Of a stretch of DNA of 64,000 nt, positions 48,001 to 60,955 are shown in pieces. Under the pieces are notes generated by a model. That model saw nothing but the letters and a program-made list of their open reading frames with translations, was not told the DNA's origin and did not search any database. Source of the stretch: Oscarella lobularis (taxonomy: Eukaryota; Porifera; Homoscleromorpha; Homosclerophorida; Oscarellidae); the NCBI RefSeq assembly GCF_947507565.1, contig NC_089187.1, positions 372,001 through 436,000 on the forward strand. Direction: 5' to 3'. Positions within the stretch are counted from its first letter, which is position 1; the number at the start of each line of letters is the position of its first letter. The position numbers and the translations under genes are program-made.

Positions 48001-49786
48001 TGTCACTACTTACTCCCAAAGGAACAAGAAGAAAAATCCCCAAGTACTTGAAGCGGCGACGCGACGAGTCCGTTCAGCGACGTCGTGTAGAGATAAACGG
48101 TGGGATCGTCGGCAAAGGGAGCCCCAATGACGATATCTAATAGAAAAATGAGTCTTGGGGGGCCCCCCGATGCCTCGATATTCTCATACCCGTAAAGCCG
48201 TCCAAATTGACGTCACCGACGGTCGCAATCGCATAGCCGAACGCTCCTCGAGCCAACGGCCCCGTTAGAATACGATCAAGCATGAAATCGTTCTATAATA
48301 ATAATAATTATTATTAGTAGTAGTAATTTATCGTGGGTTCTTTTGCTTACGTTCTGCGTGTTGATGTACGTGTACACTTGACCTTGATCTCGCAATTGTC
48401 CCGTGTAGTAGGGAGCGCCGACGACGAGATCGTCGTAACCGTCGCGATTGAGATCGACGGCGACGACGGAATGACCGAAATAAGCGCCCACCTCAAAAAC
48501 GAAATAGAGTCAGTACTTTTTTTCTTGTTAGAATCTCGAGTAACTCACTTGAGAGCCTCTTTTTGCGACTGAAACTGAGACTCTTCCAACTGATGTCTCG
48601 CGAAGTACGATCACCTTGATAAAATATTAGAGGAGAATTCGAGATGCCGTTCTAGTTCTACTCATTGCATACGTACTCTGCCCGTGTAGCCCATTGAGCG
48701 AGGTGCTCCGACAACAAATTCTAAAACGCCAATAAATATTCAAACACGAAAAATTATTTTCTTTACTAAACCGTTTGTGCTCTCGTAGAATTTAAATGAG
48801 CCAAAAGCGACGGAGTAGGCTGGGAGGAAAGAAATCAATCAAAATCAAAAGAAAAAACTTGTCGTTTCTTCCTTACCCACATATCCTATTTCGGACGATC
48901 CAACATCACTAGCATAAGAGAGGGCGACGGTCTTGTAATCGCTGGAATTAACAATATCCATGTTTCCTACGTAGTCGAGTTTAATTGAAGACCGTCATTA
49001 TTAATTTAATTAATTAATTACCCGCCCAATTGAAAGTGCCGGGATTTCCGAGAAGAATTTGTTTTCCATCCTAGAGGAATCGTTTTGCGAGCAACGCAAA
49101 GTCTACTTTTATTAGTCGTTCTACGTTTGCCAAGGCCACGTCACTTCCGCTTTGACAGAAGCTGAAACCGTAGATTCCTTCTGTTCTGTTCTTGCACGGA
49201 GCCAAAACGGGTCGAATATGGAATGTCGAATTGAAAAGAAAACATCGACCAATCGGATCGTAACGCTGAAAATTCGCCCTAAAGTCGACGTAACGATGAG
49301 CACAAGTCTTTAATTAAAACAGACAATTAATTCAAATATTTAATCATTTATACGTGTATTTATGTACCACAATGATTCCGTTGGGATTCGCTGCCACGGA
49401 CACTCCCAGCCACTGATTGTGAACATGATCGCGATCGCGCCATACACCCGGAGATAGGGGGTCTAGCTCTCTTATGGGATCTTGAAGAAAAAATTACTGA
49501 GAAGGCTACTAATACCACTCTTTTCTCACCAGGATAGCCCGTGAACGGCTCGCACTTGGAGTCTTTAGCGAGTTTGCATCGATAGAGCGCTCCGAATCGC
49601 TCCATTCCGTCCGAATCGTCGAGTGGCGCACCGACGAGAATCCTAGACCGATTTATCGCTTTCTATGCGTTTGCGCGTCGTCCCTTTTGAGCCGACCACC
49701 GCAGTTGTACGGGGTGGCAAACGCAGTTTGCGAGCCCGTATAACGGCGGAGGGAGGCTGTCTCAAACGTGATCTTAGGGCCGGAAG

Positions 49787-49825
<39 letters not shown>

Positions 49826-50601
49826 TCGTCACGCTCCGTATTGTGACGTCACCTAAAACCCGTTTTTTTTGTACGGCGCATGCGTGACATAGGGCCCAAA
49901 ACGGTGACCAGAAAAAGGCGATTTACGGCGCTAATAAAGCGTTTTTTCTTTCATAAACGGAAAAATGCTTAGAAACCTTGTTTCTAATTGATCTGTGCTA
50001 TTTTCGGTGTTATAAATGCGCTGAGAAACCGAAACGACAGTTTTGATTGTCACGCTCTGACGTCACAATCAAAAGTATCCACTCATGTACAGTATGTGGG
50101 TGGGTATGTACGCGTGAACGGGTAACAGGAAATATGACCCGTACACATGCTTAGGTCTTCCTCAAATACAGAGCGCCATACAGAGCACATTCTGAGCACA
50201 TTATCAAATACTGTACGTCAGAAAAGCGCCTAATTAGGAAAATATTGAAATCATGCAAGTATTTACAGTATGTAGGTAGGACTGAGCTGTAGTACATGTA
50301 GCTACGGCTGTAATGACCACGTGAATATGTGACAACATAAAAAATTTTGACGTCACACTATGGTATGCACTCGCGTACGGTAAGCGGTGGGAGGCTCTGC
50401 ATGATGGCAACACGGTGAACACCGGGCCATCATTCTCTAGTTATACCATTTTCCTTCGGCGTTGGCGTACGGAGCAACGCTGTAGCCGAAATACTTGGCG
50501 TCGGTCGGGTGGGCTCCCGAGCGCACGATCGGCGCTTGAGTGTCGATGTTGAACGCGCAGGCGCGCGAGAATGCTAGTAGCAGGAGCTGAACCAGTATCA
50601 T
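45054..50601 (-). CDS. Integrin alpha chain C (array copy 3), mosaic
   Basis: The third alpha subunit, with the same signal peptide as B (start 50601) and N-terminus FNIDTQAPIVRSGAHPT. Its propeller half (48.1-49.66 kb) is near-identical to copy B. Its thigh, calf, membrane and tail part (45.05-48.1 kb) is near-identical to copies D and E, so the switch lies at about 48.10 kb. Ca loops include DLNRDGYDDLVVGAPYYTG and DLDGNSYAG. The tail reads GFFRRPAKEKLEEEKEELEH and ends in a distinctive DVNGDGSEA. The first intron, about 50 bases in B, is enlarged by a 753-base insertion (49688-50440), leaving splice sites intact. No frame break is seen, so the gene looks functional. Confidence 0.9.
49688..50440. 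mobile_element. 753-base insertion in first intron of integrin alpha C
   Basis: Comparison with copy B shows that the bases between 'cgtcgtcccttt' and 'ttataccattttcc' are extra. The insert starts TGAGCCGACCACCGC, contains a (TCTG)n run at 49788-49824, and ends in the hairpin-rich stretch GATGGCaacacggtgaacaccGGGCCATC. I find no long inverted ends or coding frame, so the class is unknown. The last 265 bases recur at 55237-55501 in copy D. Confidence 0.6.
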
Positions 50602-50793
50602 CACTGTCCTTCGTAAAGGCTACAGATAAAATGTCACTGCGCGCACGGTCGGCTGAACAGGATTTGACGCATTATCGCTTCCAATTCCAGCTACGCTTCC
50701 ACGCGCTTCCGAAGGTTAGAGTCTAAACGCGTGAGTGTGAATGAGTGAGTGAGTGAGTGAGATATTTATTTATACAGGGGTTGTCTTCACCTC

Positions 50794-50874
50794 AAGGCTA
50801 ATCCTCCAGACACCCTGTGTAAGGCTAATCCTCCAGACACCCTGTGTAAGGCTAATCCTCCAGACACCCTGTGT
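50794..50874. repeat. 27-bp minisatellite, three copies, upstream of integrin alpha C
   Basis: The unit AAGGCTAATCCTCCAGACAC + CCTGTGT is repeated perfectly three times. Just before it, 'acaggggttgtct' is roughly the inverse of 'agacaccctgt', so the block may derive from a small inverted-repeat element. A (GTGA)n run precedes it at about 50733-50760. Confidence 0.85.
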
Positions 50875-51041
50875 ACGCGGTTCGCGCGTCCGGGTTCAAA
50901 AAGGAAATCAAATGTTTATTGCTTACGCGTGATCAATGAGGTAAATGGAAAAAAAAGGGGAGGAGGGGAAACGTAGACGAATTATTTCTAGACGTCTAAC
51001 CGTGCCGTTTCGTTTTCGCGAATGCATTCTTTTTTTTCGAG

Positions 51042-52986
51042 CTACGCTTCCGATCCGTCGCCGTTGACGTCAATCATTTTCTCCTTCGAATTCAAATGTT
51101 CGAGTTCCTCCTTCTCTTCCTCCAGCTTCTCCTTAGCCGGACGCCTAAAGAATCCCCGCTAGAAAAGAAAAGAAACAGAAGGACGCTAGAGAAAGAGAAG
51201 AAAATCTAAAAACGACTCACCCAAACCATCAGAGCAATGACAAGCACCAAGAAGAGCAAGCTCAAAACGACTACAACCGGAATGACCCATGGTTCTCTCT
51301 CCTCTTCCTCCACCGTCTTTTCGGCACTGATAATTTCGGTAGTCACCTAAGAATAAGAAAGGAAACCGTGAAACGACAGGGAGAAAAAAAGGGAGTCAAA
51401 GTTCGCACTATCATCCTCTTGGGCAAAGTCTTTGGTCCAGTAGTATCGAATGGCACGGGATCCGAAGCGCTATCGAAATTAATAACAGCAACGGAAGACA
51501 AATTCAGCAGAAATATCCTATCCTAAAAAGCGAGCAATCGCAACTAAACCCTGACGTCTCTTCCCATCACGAAATATTACCTGAAGAAGAGTGTTCTCGA
51601 AGAGACGCGTTCGCAGTCTGATTTCGACTTTTTCTCCCGAACTCAATCCGCTGACTTTGCATTGAAACGTCGCGCAAGCGGTCTCATAGACACCATCGGC
51701 TCCGCACTGACGAGAAAAAAAAAAGAGAAGAAGAGAATTCGACGTATGACGTCACACTTCGGCATGGTTCACCTGATCCGCTTCCCTTCTTCCGCGAGAA
51801 CTCGCTTTCACCGTGGGAATAAGACCGCGATTACTGGACGGCGTCGGTTCCTTAAGCTGCACACAAAGAAACACGATCCCATATAATAGCATAAATATAT
51901 CGATTCGCCCTAGTTATGCGTACGTCGCCCGCGTTGAGGAGACTCAGCTCTTCGGCGTTGCACTGTGCAGGCCCGTTGACCTATACAAGACCCCCACGTC
52001 ATATTGAGGTGAGACTTTGTGTGTGTGTGTCAAAAGTCCTCCTTACGTCGACGTCCGTAAGATACAATAGATAACGATTGTCCGTCGTTTTCTGCGGCCA
52101 CGTAATCGAAACGATCGTCTCCGGAATAGGCGAAGGACCTCGGTTTCGCACCTAGAGTGACATCGTCTTATTATCAATAATATATATATATATATATATC
52201 AGCGAGCCCCTTACGAAATAGGAAATGTTGACTTGTCGTCCGGCGTCCTCGATCGTTTTAGGTGCTGTTAGTCCAGAACCGAACGGATCAGCGGGATCTA
52301 TGGGCACTTGAGACGGTTTCGACGTTCTAGAGAAACGTTTGGAAATACGAATGAACTAGACGTTATTTCATCTTACCCTTGAAGGCCAAAATCTGCTCTT
52401 TTGGTAATTTGAATAGGAGGCGTTACCACCACGGTGTTGTCGCCTAAAGTCGTATTCTTTTCCGGATTGGTGCTGGAGAAAAGACCGGGTCGTCGAACCC
52501 CCCTCCCTTCTTTTATGAAATTATTAACCCTTCGCGTACCTTTGAGCTTCGACGGTGAAACTAAATTCGTTCGTCGTCAATGACAAGCCAGCGAGCAGTA
52601 GAACAAAAGTGAGATCGGCCTATAGTGTAATAATACAGTAAGTACATTATATGTTTCGCTTTTAATTAAACTCACTTCCTGATTAGTGTGCAGCGGATTT
52701 CCAATGTCGCACGTATATTTAATCATGTTATTGTCTCTCGTTTCATTGGAACACACAATCAGATTAGTCTGCAGCCCCCCCCAAAAAAAGTAAAAAAAAG
52801 TGACGTCACAATTTCTCTATTCACTCACTTTGAGCAGAACGCGTTCCAACGTGAGCTCCTTCGAAAACGTCACGCTCACCTTGGCAGCGTACGCCGCCTC
52901 GTCCTGATTGTCGACGAGCACGCGCAGAGAAATCGAAGCGTCCAGGCCGAGCGACACGAAAGTAATCCTGCACGTAAAGATCCAAA

Positions 52987-53019
<33 letters not shown>

Positions 53020-55669
53020 AAGACAGACGGACTCTTTTTGCGTCGCGCTGCTGGTCACTGTAACGCCCTTCAAGCGCAAATCCGGAACGCAAATAAAATC
53101 CTGACGACAGCCGCGGAGAAGGTAAGCCTATAAAGACTCATACAAATACAAAAAAAAAAATTGCGTCGCGACGAACGCGTACGGATTCGGAGACGCCGAG
53201 AGGCGAATTATCGGCATTCTTTTGAAGAACAGACGGAAGCGCTCGTATGAAGGGATTGCCTCCGGACGTCGGTAATTTCGGCTCGGGAGGAAGACGATAC
53301 GTGACGTCGACCGTCACCGGGGTAACCAGTTTCGTGATTTGGCTCTGCGCCGGAGAGAATTGTTTTGGGAATAGGAGATCTTATTATTGCTCTCACTCGC
53401 AATGTGAGACTGAATGTCTTGCAGGCCGGTACGGTGATCGTGCCGCTTTTCTTCGCCAAATTCGCCGTGTCGTTGAACCACGCTCGCGGAATGAAGCCGC
53501 GATCGCTTTGCACTTTATCCACTTCGATATCATAATTGACGTCTAGAGAAAAGAAATAATTAATCAAGATCTTATTCCCTGGGGCGTACTCAGATTCGAT
53601 TCGCCGATGATTCTCGCGTCGCGAAGACACAACTTGGCCTCAAAGCTGAAACGAAACACCGGCGCGCGTCAAACAGCAATAAATCGAGAATTCCACAACA
53701 GAAGAAGTCTTACTCAGTTATATTGGGATAATTGAGAAACTGGGGCGAGAGGTCGAGCGTAGCAACGATTACGGCAACGGGCTTCGATCGAAGCACAACG
53801 GCTTTCTCGGACCGAAACGCTCCAACAACAATATCTATAGTCAATAACTATATATATATAATTTAGGTGGCGATTAACGTACCTTTATAGCTATTCCCGT
53901 CCAAATCGACGCCGCCTGCCAGCGCAGCGCCGAAGCCGAGCATCGAAAAATTGAGGTTCAAGCTCGACGATGGAATAACCTAAACGAATGTCACTACTTA
54001 CTCCCAAAGGAACAAGAAGAAAAATCCCCAAGTACTTGAAGCGGCGACGCGACGAGTCCGTTCAGCGACGTCGTGTAGAGATAAACGGTGGGATCGTCGG
54101 CGAAGGGAGCCCCAATGACGATATCTAAAGAAAAAAATATAAGTCCTAGGGAGGGGGTCGACGTCTCGAGATTCTCGCACCCGTAAAGCCGTCCAAATTG
54201 ACGTCACCGACCGCTGCAATTGCGTAGCCGAACGTTCCACGAGCCAACGGTCCCGTTAGAACGCGATCAAGCATCAAGTCACTCTATAGGAATAAGAATA
54301 AGAATACGAATAAGAAATATTGATTGATGTTCTTTGTCTACTTTTTGCGTGTTGATGTACGTGTAGACTCGGCCTTGCTCTCGTAGTTCTCCCGTGTAGT
54401 AGGGAGCGCCGACGACGACGTCGTCGTATCCGTCGCGATTCAGATCGACGACGACGACGGAATGACCGAAATAAGCGCCCACCTCAAATAGAAATCACAC
54501 ATCTTTTTTTTTCTTCTTCTCTTGAAAACTCACTTCAAAGCCTGTTTTCGAAAGAGAAACTGAAACCGTTCCAGCCGCGGTGTACGAAAGTATGACGATC
54601 TGGTTAGAAGTAAGTATAGGATACAATTGACGGTGCGCTTTTCTTTTCTACTTACCCTGCCACGATAGTCGTCAGCACGCGGCACTCCAGCGATGTATTC
54701 TACAGAGAGAAAAAGAAGAAAACGCGTCAACGCATCATAACAACGTCACTCTTTCGTACCATTCGTATTTCCGTGAAATTTAAAAGTGCCAAAGGCGACA
54801 GCATAGCCTGAAGGAAACAAGATAAAATTCAAAATAAAAATAGGAATAATTTCTCATTTCTTACCCAAATAATCGAACTCTTTCGCTCCAATACGAGCCT
54901 TGGAGCTACCCACAACCTTGTACGTGTTGCTCGCGGAAATGTAATCGCTGAAGTCAATGATTTCCGAGTTCCCTAATGTCAAATTGGAGAGCGAAAATCG
55001 GAAATTTTATATAAATTCACCTTGCCAATTGTAAGANNNNNNNNNNNNNNNNNNNNNNNNNNNNNNNNNNNNNNNNNNNNNNNNNNNNNNNNNNNNNNNN
55101 NNNNNNNNNNNNNNNNNNNNNNNNNNNNNNNNNNNNNNNNNNNNNNNNNNNNNNNNNNNNNNNNNNNNNNNNNNNNNNNNNNNNNNNNNNNNNNNNNNNN
55201 NNNNNNNNNNNNNNNNNNNNNNNNNNNNNNNNNNNNCAGAGCGCCATACAGAGCACATTCTGAGCACATTATCAAATACTGTACGTCAGAAAAGCGCCTA
55301 ATTAGGAAAATATTGAAATCATGCAAGTATTTACAGTATGTAGGTAGGACTGAGCTGTAGTACATGTAGCTACGGCTGTAATGACCACGTGAATATGTGA
55401 CAACATAAAAAATTTTGACGTCACACTATGGTATGCACTCGCGTACGGTAAGCGGTGGGAGGCTCTGCATGATGGCAACACGGTGAACACCGGGCCATCA
55501 TTCTCTAGTTATACCATTTTCCTTCGGCGTTGGCGTACGGAGCAACGCTGTAGCCGAAATACTTGGCGTCGGTCGGGTGGGCTCCCGAGCGCACGATCGG
55601 CGCTTGAGTGTCGATGTTGAACGCGCAGGCGCGCGAGAATGCTAGTAGCAGGAGCTGAACCAGTATCAT
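51042..55669 (-). CDS. Integrin alpha chain D (array copy 4), interrupted by gap
   Basis: The fourth alpha subunit. The start at 55669 and first exon equal those of copy C (MILVQLLLLAFSRACAF). After the 200-N gap (55037-55236) the propeller half at 54.1-55.03 kb instead matches copy E (DLNRDGYDDVVVGAPYYTG, two base changes or fewer per exon). The rest down to the tail at 51042 also matches C and E. Exons for the first propeller blades, seen in E at about 60.08-60.74 kb, are missing in the gap. The gene may be whole in the animal. Whether the C-like start truly belongs to the E-like body depends on the assembly. Confidence 0.8.
55037..55236. other. Assembly gap of exactly 200 N
   Basis: The run of N falls inside integrin alpha D. 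By comparison with copies C and E it should contain about 700 bases of exons and introns plus about 500 bases of the intronic insertion. The length of 200 is therefore a placeholder, not a measured size. Confidence 0.9.
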
Positions 55670-55868
55670 CACTGTCCTTCGTAAAGGCTACAGATAAAAT
55701 GTCGCTTGCCACTGCGCGCACGGTCGGCTGAACAGGATTTGACGCATTATCGCTTCCAATTCCAGCTACGCTTCCACGCGCTTCCGAAGGTTAGAGTCTA
55801 AACGCGTGAGTGTGAATGAGTGAGTGAGTGAGTGAGATATTTATTTATACAGGGGTTGTCTTCACCTC

Positions 55869-55922
55869 AAGGCTAATCCTCCAGACACCCTGTGTAAGGC
55901 TAATCCTCCAGACACCCTGTGT
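55869..55922. repeat. 27-bp minisatellite, two copies, upstream of integrin alpha D
   Basis: The same 27-base unit as at 50794-50874, here in two copies, at the matching place upstream of copy D. The copy-number difference marks change since the duplication. Confidence 0.85.
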
Positions 55923-56089
55923 ACGCGGTTCGCGCGTCCGGGTTCAAAAAGGAAATCAAATGTTTATTGCTTACGCGTGATCAATGAGGTAAATGGAAAA
56001 AAAAAGGGGAGGAGGGGAAACGTAGACGAATTATTTCTAGACGTCTAACCGTGCCGTTTCGTTTTTGCGAATGCATTCTTTTTTTCGAG

Positions 56090-59000
56090 CTACGCTTCCG
56101 ATCCGTCGCTGTTGACGTCAATCATTTTCTCCTTTGAATTCAAATGTTCGAGTTCCTCCTTCTCTTCCTCCAGCTTCTCCTTAGCCGGACGCCTAAAGAA
56201 TCCCCGCTAGAAAAGAAAAAGAAACAGAAGGACGCTAGAGAAAGAGAGAAGAAAATCTAAAAACGACTCACCCAAACCATCAGAGCAATGACAAGCACCA
56301 AGAAGAGCAAGCTCAAAACGACTACAACCGGAATGACCCATGGTTCTCTCTCCTCTTCCTCCACCGTCTTTTCGGCACTGATAATTTCGGTAGTCACCTA
56401 AGAATAAGAAAGGAAACCGTGAAACGACAGGGAGAAAAAAAGAGAGTCAAAGTTCGCACTATCATCCTCTTGGGCAAAGTCTTCGGTCCAGTATCGAATG
56501 GCACGGGATCCGAAGCGCTATCGAAACTAATAACAGCTTCGGAAGACAAATTCAGCTGAAACATCCTATCCTAAAAAGCGAGCAATCGCAACTAAACCCT
56601 GAAGTCTCTTCCTATCACGAAATATTACTTGAAGAAGAGTGTTCTCGAAGAGACGCGTTCGCAGTCTGATTTCGACTTTTTCTCCCGAACTCAATCCGCT
56701 GACTTTGCATTGAAACGTCAAGCAAGCGGTCTCATAGACACCCTCGGCTCCGCACTGACGAGAAAAAAAAAGAGAATTCGACGTATGACGTCACACTTCG
56801 GAATGGTTCACCTGATCCGCTTCCCTTCTTCCGCGAGAACTCGCTTTCACCGTGGGAATAAGACCGCGATTACTAGACGGCGTCGGTTCCTTAAGCTGCA
56901 CACAAAGAAACACAATCCCATATAATATTGTATAAATATATCAATTCGCCCTAGTTGTGCGTACGTCGCCCGCGTTGAGGAGACTCAGCTCTTCGGCGTT
57001 GCACTGTGCAGGCCCGTTGACCTATACAAGACCCCCACGTCATATTGAGGTGGCACTTCGTGTGTGTCAGAGTCCTCCTTACGTCGACGTCCGTAAGATA
57101 CAATAGATAACGATTGTCCGTCGTTTTCTGCGGCCACGTAATCGAAACGATCGTCTCCGGAATAGGCGAAGGACCTCGGTTTCGCACCTAGAGTGACATC
57201 GTCTTATTATCAATAATATGCATATATATATATATATATATTAGCGAGCCCCTTACGAAATAGGAAATGTTGACTTGTCGTCCGGCCTCCTCGATCGTTC
57301 GAGGCGCTGTTAGTCCAGAACCGAACGGATTAGCGGGATCTATGGGCACTTGAGGCGGTTTTGACGTTCTAGAGAAACGCTTGGAAATACGAATGAACTA
57401 GACGTTATTTCATCTTACCCTTGAAGGCCAAAATCTGCTCTTTTGATAACTTGAATAGGAGGCGTTACTACGGTGTTGTCGTCTAAAGTCGTATTCTTTT
57501 CCGGATTGGTGCTGGAGAAAAGACCGGGTCGTTGAACCTCCCCCCCTTCTTTTATGAAATTATTAACCCTTCGCGTACCTTTGAGCTTCGACGGTGAAAC
57601 TAAATTCTTTCGTCGTCAATGACAAGCCAGCGAGCAGTAGAACAAAAGTGAGATCGGCCTATAGTACAGTATGCACATTATATGTTTCGCTTTTAATTAA
57701 ACTCACTTCCTGATTAGCGTTCAGCGGATTTCCAATGTCGCACGTATATTTAATCATGTTATTGTCTCTCGTTTCATTGGAACACACAATCAGATTAGTC
57801 TGCAGCCCCCAAAAAAGTCAAAAAAAGTGACGTCACAATTTCTCTATTCACTCACTCTGAGCAGAACGCGTTCCAACGTGAGTTCCTTCGAAAACGTCAC
57901 GCTCACCTTGGCAGCGTACGCCGCCTCGTCCAGATTCTCGACGAGCACGCGCAGACGAATCGAAGCGTCCAGGCCGAGCGCCACCATAGATGTACTAAGA
58001 GGTGCCACCGAAGCAATCCTGCACATATTAAGGATCCAAAAAAAAAGAGAGAGAGAAAACGAAGAAGACAGACGGACCCTTCTTGCGTCGCGCTGCCGGT
58101 CACTGTAACGCTCTTCAAGCGCAAATCCGGAACGCAAATAAAATCCAGACGACAGCCGCGGAGAAGGTAAGCCTAAAGACTCATTAAAATACAAAAAAAA
58201 ATTGCGTCGCGACGAACGCGTACGGATTCGGAGACGCCGAGAGGCGAATTATCGGCGTTCTTTCGAAGAACAGACGGAAGCGCTCGTATGAAGGGATTGC
58301 CTCCGGACGTCGGTAATTTCGGCTCGGGAGGAAGACGATACGTGACGTCGACCGTCACCGGGGTAACCAGTTTCGTGATTTGGCTCTGCGCCGGAGAGAA
58401 TTGTTTTGGGAATAGGAGATCTTATTATTGCTCTCACTCGCAATGTGAGACTGAATGTCTTGCAGGCCGGTACGGTGATCGTGCCGCTTTTCTTCGCCAA
58501 ATTCGCCGTGTCGTTGAACCACGCTCGCGGAATGAAGCCGCGATCGCTTTGCACTTTATCCACTTCGATATCATAATTGACGTCTAGAGAAAAGAAATAA
58601 TTAATCAAGATCTTATTCCCTGGGGCGTACTCAGATTCGATTCGCCGATGATTCTCGCGTCGCGAAGACACAACTTGGCCTCAAAGCTGAAACGAAACAC
58701 CGGCGCGCGTCAAACAGCAATAAATCGAGAATTCCACAACAGAATAAGTCTTACTCAGTTATATTGGGATAATTGAGAAACTGGGGCGAGAGGTCGAGCG
58801 TAGCAACGATTACGGCAACGGGCTTCGATCGAAGCACAACGGCTTTCTCGGACCGAAACGCTCCAACAACAATATCTATAGTCAATAACTATATATATAT
58901 AATTTAGGTGGCGATTAACGTACCTTTATAGCTATTCCCGTCCAAATCGACGCCGCCTGCCAGCGCAGCGCCGAAGCCGAGCATCGAAAAATTGAGGTTC

Positions 59001-60955
59001 AAGCTCGACGATGGAATAACCTAAACGAATGTCACCACTTACTCCCAAAGGAACAAGAAGAAAAATCCCCAAGTACTTGAAGCGGCGACGCGACGAGTCC
59101 GTTCAGCGACGTCGTGTAGAGATAAACGGTGGGATCGTCGGCGAAGGGAGCCCCAATGACGATATCTAAAGAAAAAAATATAAGTCCTAGGGAGGGGGTC
59201 GACGTCTCGAGATTCTCGCACCCGTAAAGCCGTCCAAATTGACGTCACCGACCGCTGCAATTGCGTAGCCGAACGTTCCACGAGCCAACGGTCCCGTTAG
59301 AACGCGATCAAGCATCAAGTCACTCTATAGGAATAAGAATAAGAATACGAATAAGAAATATTGATTGATGTTCTTTGTCTACTTTTTGCGTGTTGATGTA
59401 CGTGTAGACTCGGCCTTGCTCTCGTAGTTCTCCCGTGTAGTAGGGAGCGCCGACGACGACGTCGTCGTAACCGTCGCGATTCAGATCGACGACGACGACG
59501 GAATGACCGAAATAAGCGCCCACCTCAAATAGAAATCACACATCTTTTTTTTTCTTCTTCTCTTGAAAACTCACTTCAAAGCCTGTTTTCGAAAGAGAAA
59601 CTGAAACCGTTCCAGCCGCGGTGTACGAAAGTATGACGATCTGGTTAGAAGTAAGTATAGGATACAATTGACGGTGCGCTTTTCTTTTCTACTTACCCTG
59701 CCACGATAGTCGTCAGCACGCGGCACTCCAACGATGTATTCTACAGAGAGAAAAAAAAGAAGAAAACGCGTCAACGCATCATAACAACGTCACTCTCTCG
59801 TACCATTCGTATTTCCGTGAAATTTAAAAGTGCCAAAGGCGACAGTATAGCCTGAAGGAACAAGATAAAGTCAAAAAAATAGGAATAAATAATTGCTTAT
59901 TTCTTACCCAAATAATTGAACTCTCTCGCTCCGATACGAGCCTGGGAGCTAGCCACAACCTTGTACGTCTTGCTCACGGAAATATAATCGCTGAAGTCAA
60001 TGATTTCCGAGTTCCCTAATGACGTCACAGGTCAATGAATGAAAGAACGAAAATCTATATGATAAATTCACCTTGCCAATTGTAAGAGCCCGGATTTCCA
60101 AAAAGAATTCGCTTTCCATCCTAGAGGGGGGGAGGGAGAGGAAATCGCGTTTCCCTGGCAACGCGAAAGTCCAGTATTATTTCTTACGTCTGCCAAGGCG
60201 ACGCCAGTTCCCGTTTGACAGAAACTGAAACCGCTGATTCCTCCAAATCGATCCTTGCACGGAGTCGAAACGGGTTGAAGTTTGAAAGTGGAGTCGAACA
60301 TAAAACATCGACCGATCGGATCGTAATGCCCCAAATTAGCCGTGAAGTCGACGTAGCGATGAGCACAAGTCTTAAAAAATAAAAAAATAGATTAATTAAT
60401 TAATTAATTAAAAACAATTAATTAATTAATTATGTACCACAATGATTCCACCGGGATTCGCTGCCACGGACACGCCCAGCCACTGATCGCGAACGTGATC
60501 GCGATCTTTGTTTCTGTCCTCAAAGGGGTCGTGCTGTGTTAGGATGCCTTCGGGGTGGGGGGAGGGACCGCAAATATTTTATGTAAGTAGGCGTTCTTTG
60601 GAAACGCCCACGCAATATTCTCTTTCCTCACCGGGATAGCCCGTGAATGGCTCGCACTTGGCGTCTCGGTCGAGCCTGCATCGATAGAGCGCGCCGAACT
60701 GCGTCATGCCGTCCGAATCGTCGCGCGGCGCGCCGACGAGAATCCTACGCGTAAGCGCGTCGAGAGTTTGCGATCGCGCTCGCGGGTTTATTACTACCAT
60801 TTGCCCTGCGAATTGGAATAGGGAGCGACGCTGTAGCCGAAGAGTTTCGTATCGGACGGACGGGCCCCTGTCCGCACGATCGGCAATTCTGTGTCGATGT
60901 TGAAGGCGTTGGCGCCGGCGAAAAGAAAGGCGATTAGCGTTGGCGCGGCGATCAT
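56090..60955 (-). CDS. Integrin alpha chain E (array copy 5)
   Basis: The fifth alpha subunit. The start at 60955 gives MIAAPTLIAFLFAGANA, a signal peptide distinct from B-D, then FNIDTELPIVRTGARPSDTK. FG-GAP exons follow from 60.74 kb, with FGALYRCRLDRDAKCEPFTG, DLNRDGYDDVVVGAPYYTG (59455-59515) and DLDGNSYKG (58925-58950). Thigh and calf exons match C and D almost base for base below 58.9 kb. The membrane helix is in the exon ending near 56270 (VIPVVVVLSLLFLVLVIALM) and the tail exon is 56090-56206 (GFFRRPAKEKLEEEKEEL). It is divergent from RPP25, with 115 bases between. As the outermost copy it is a likely source of the 5 kb unit that also forms D. Confidence 0.93.

Noticed and set aside
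45054-55669. Integrin alpha C or D as pseudogenes
   Set aside because: I saw no internal stop or broken splice site. Frames follow the intact copy E. The only break is the assembly gap.
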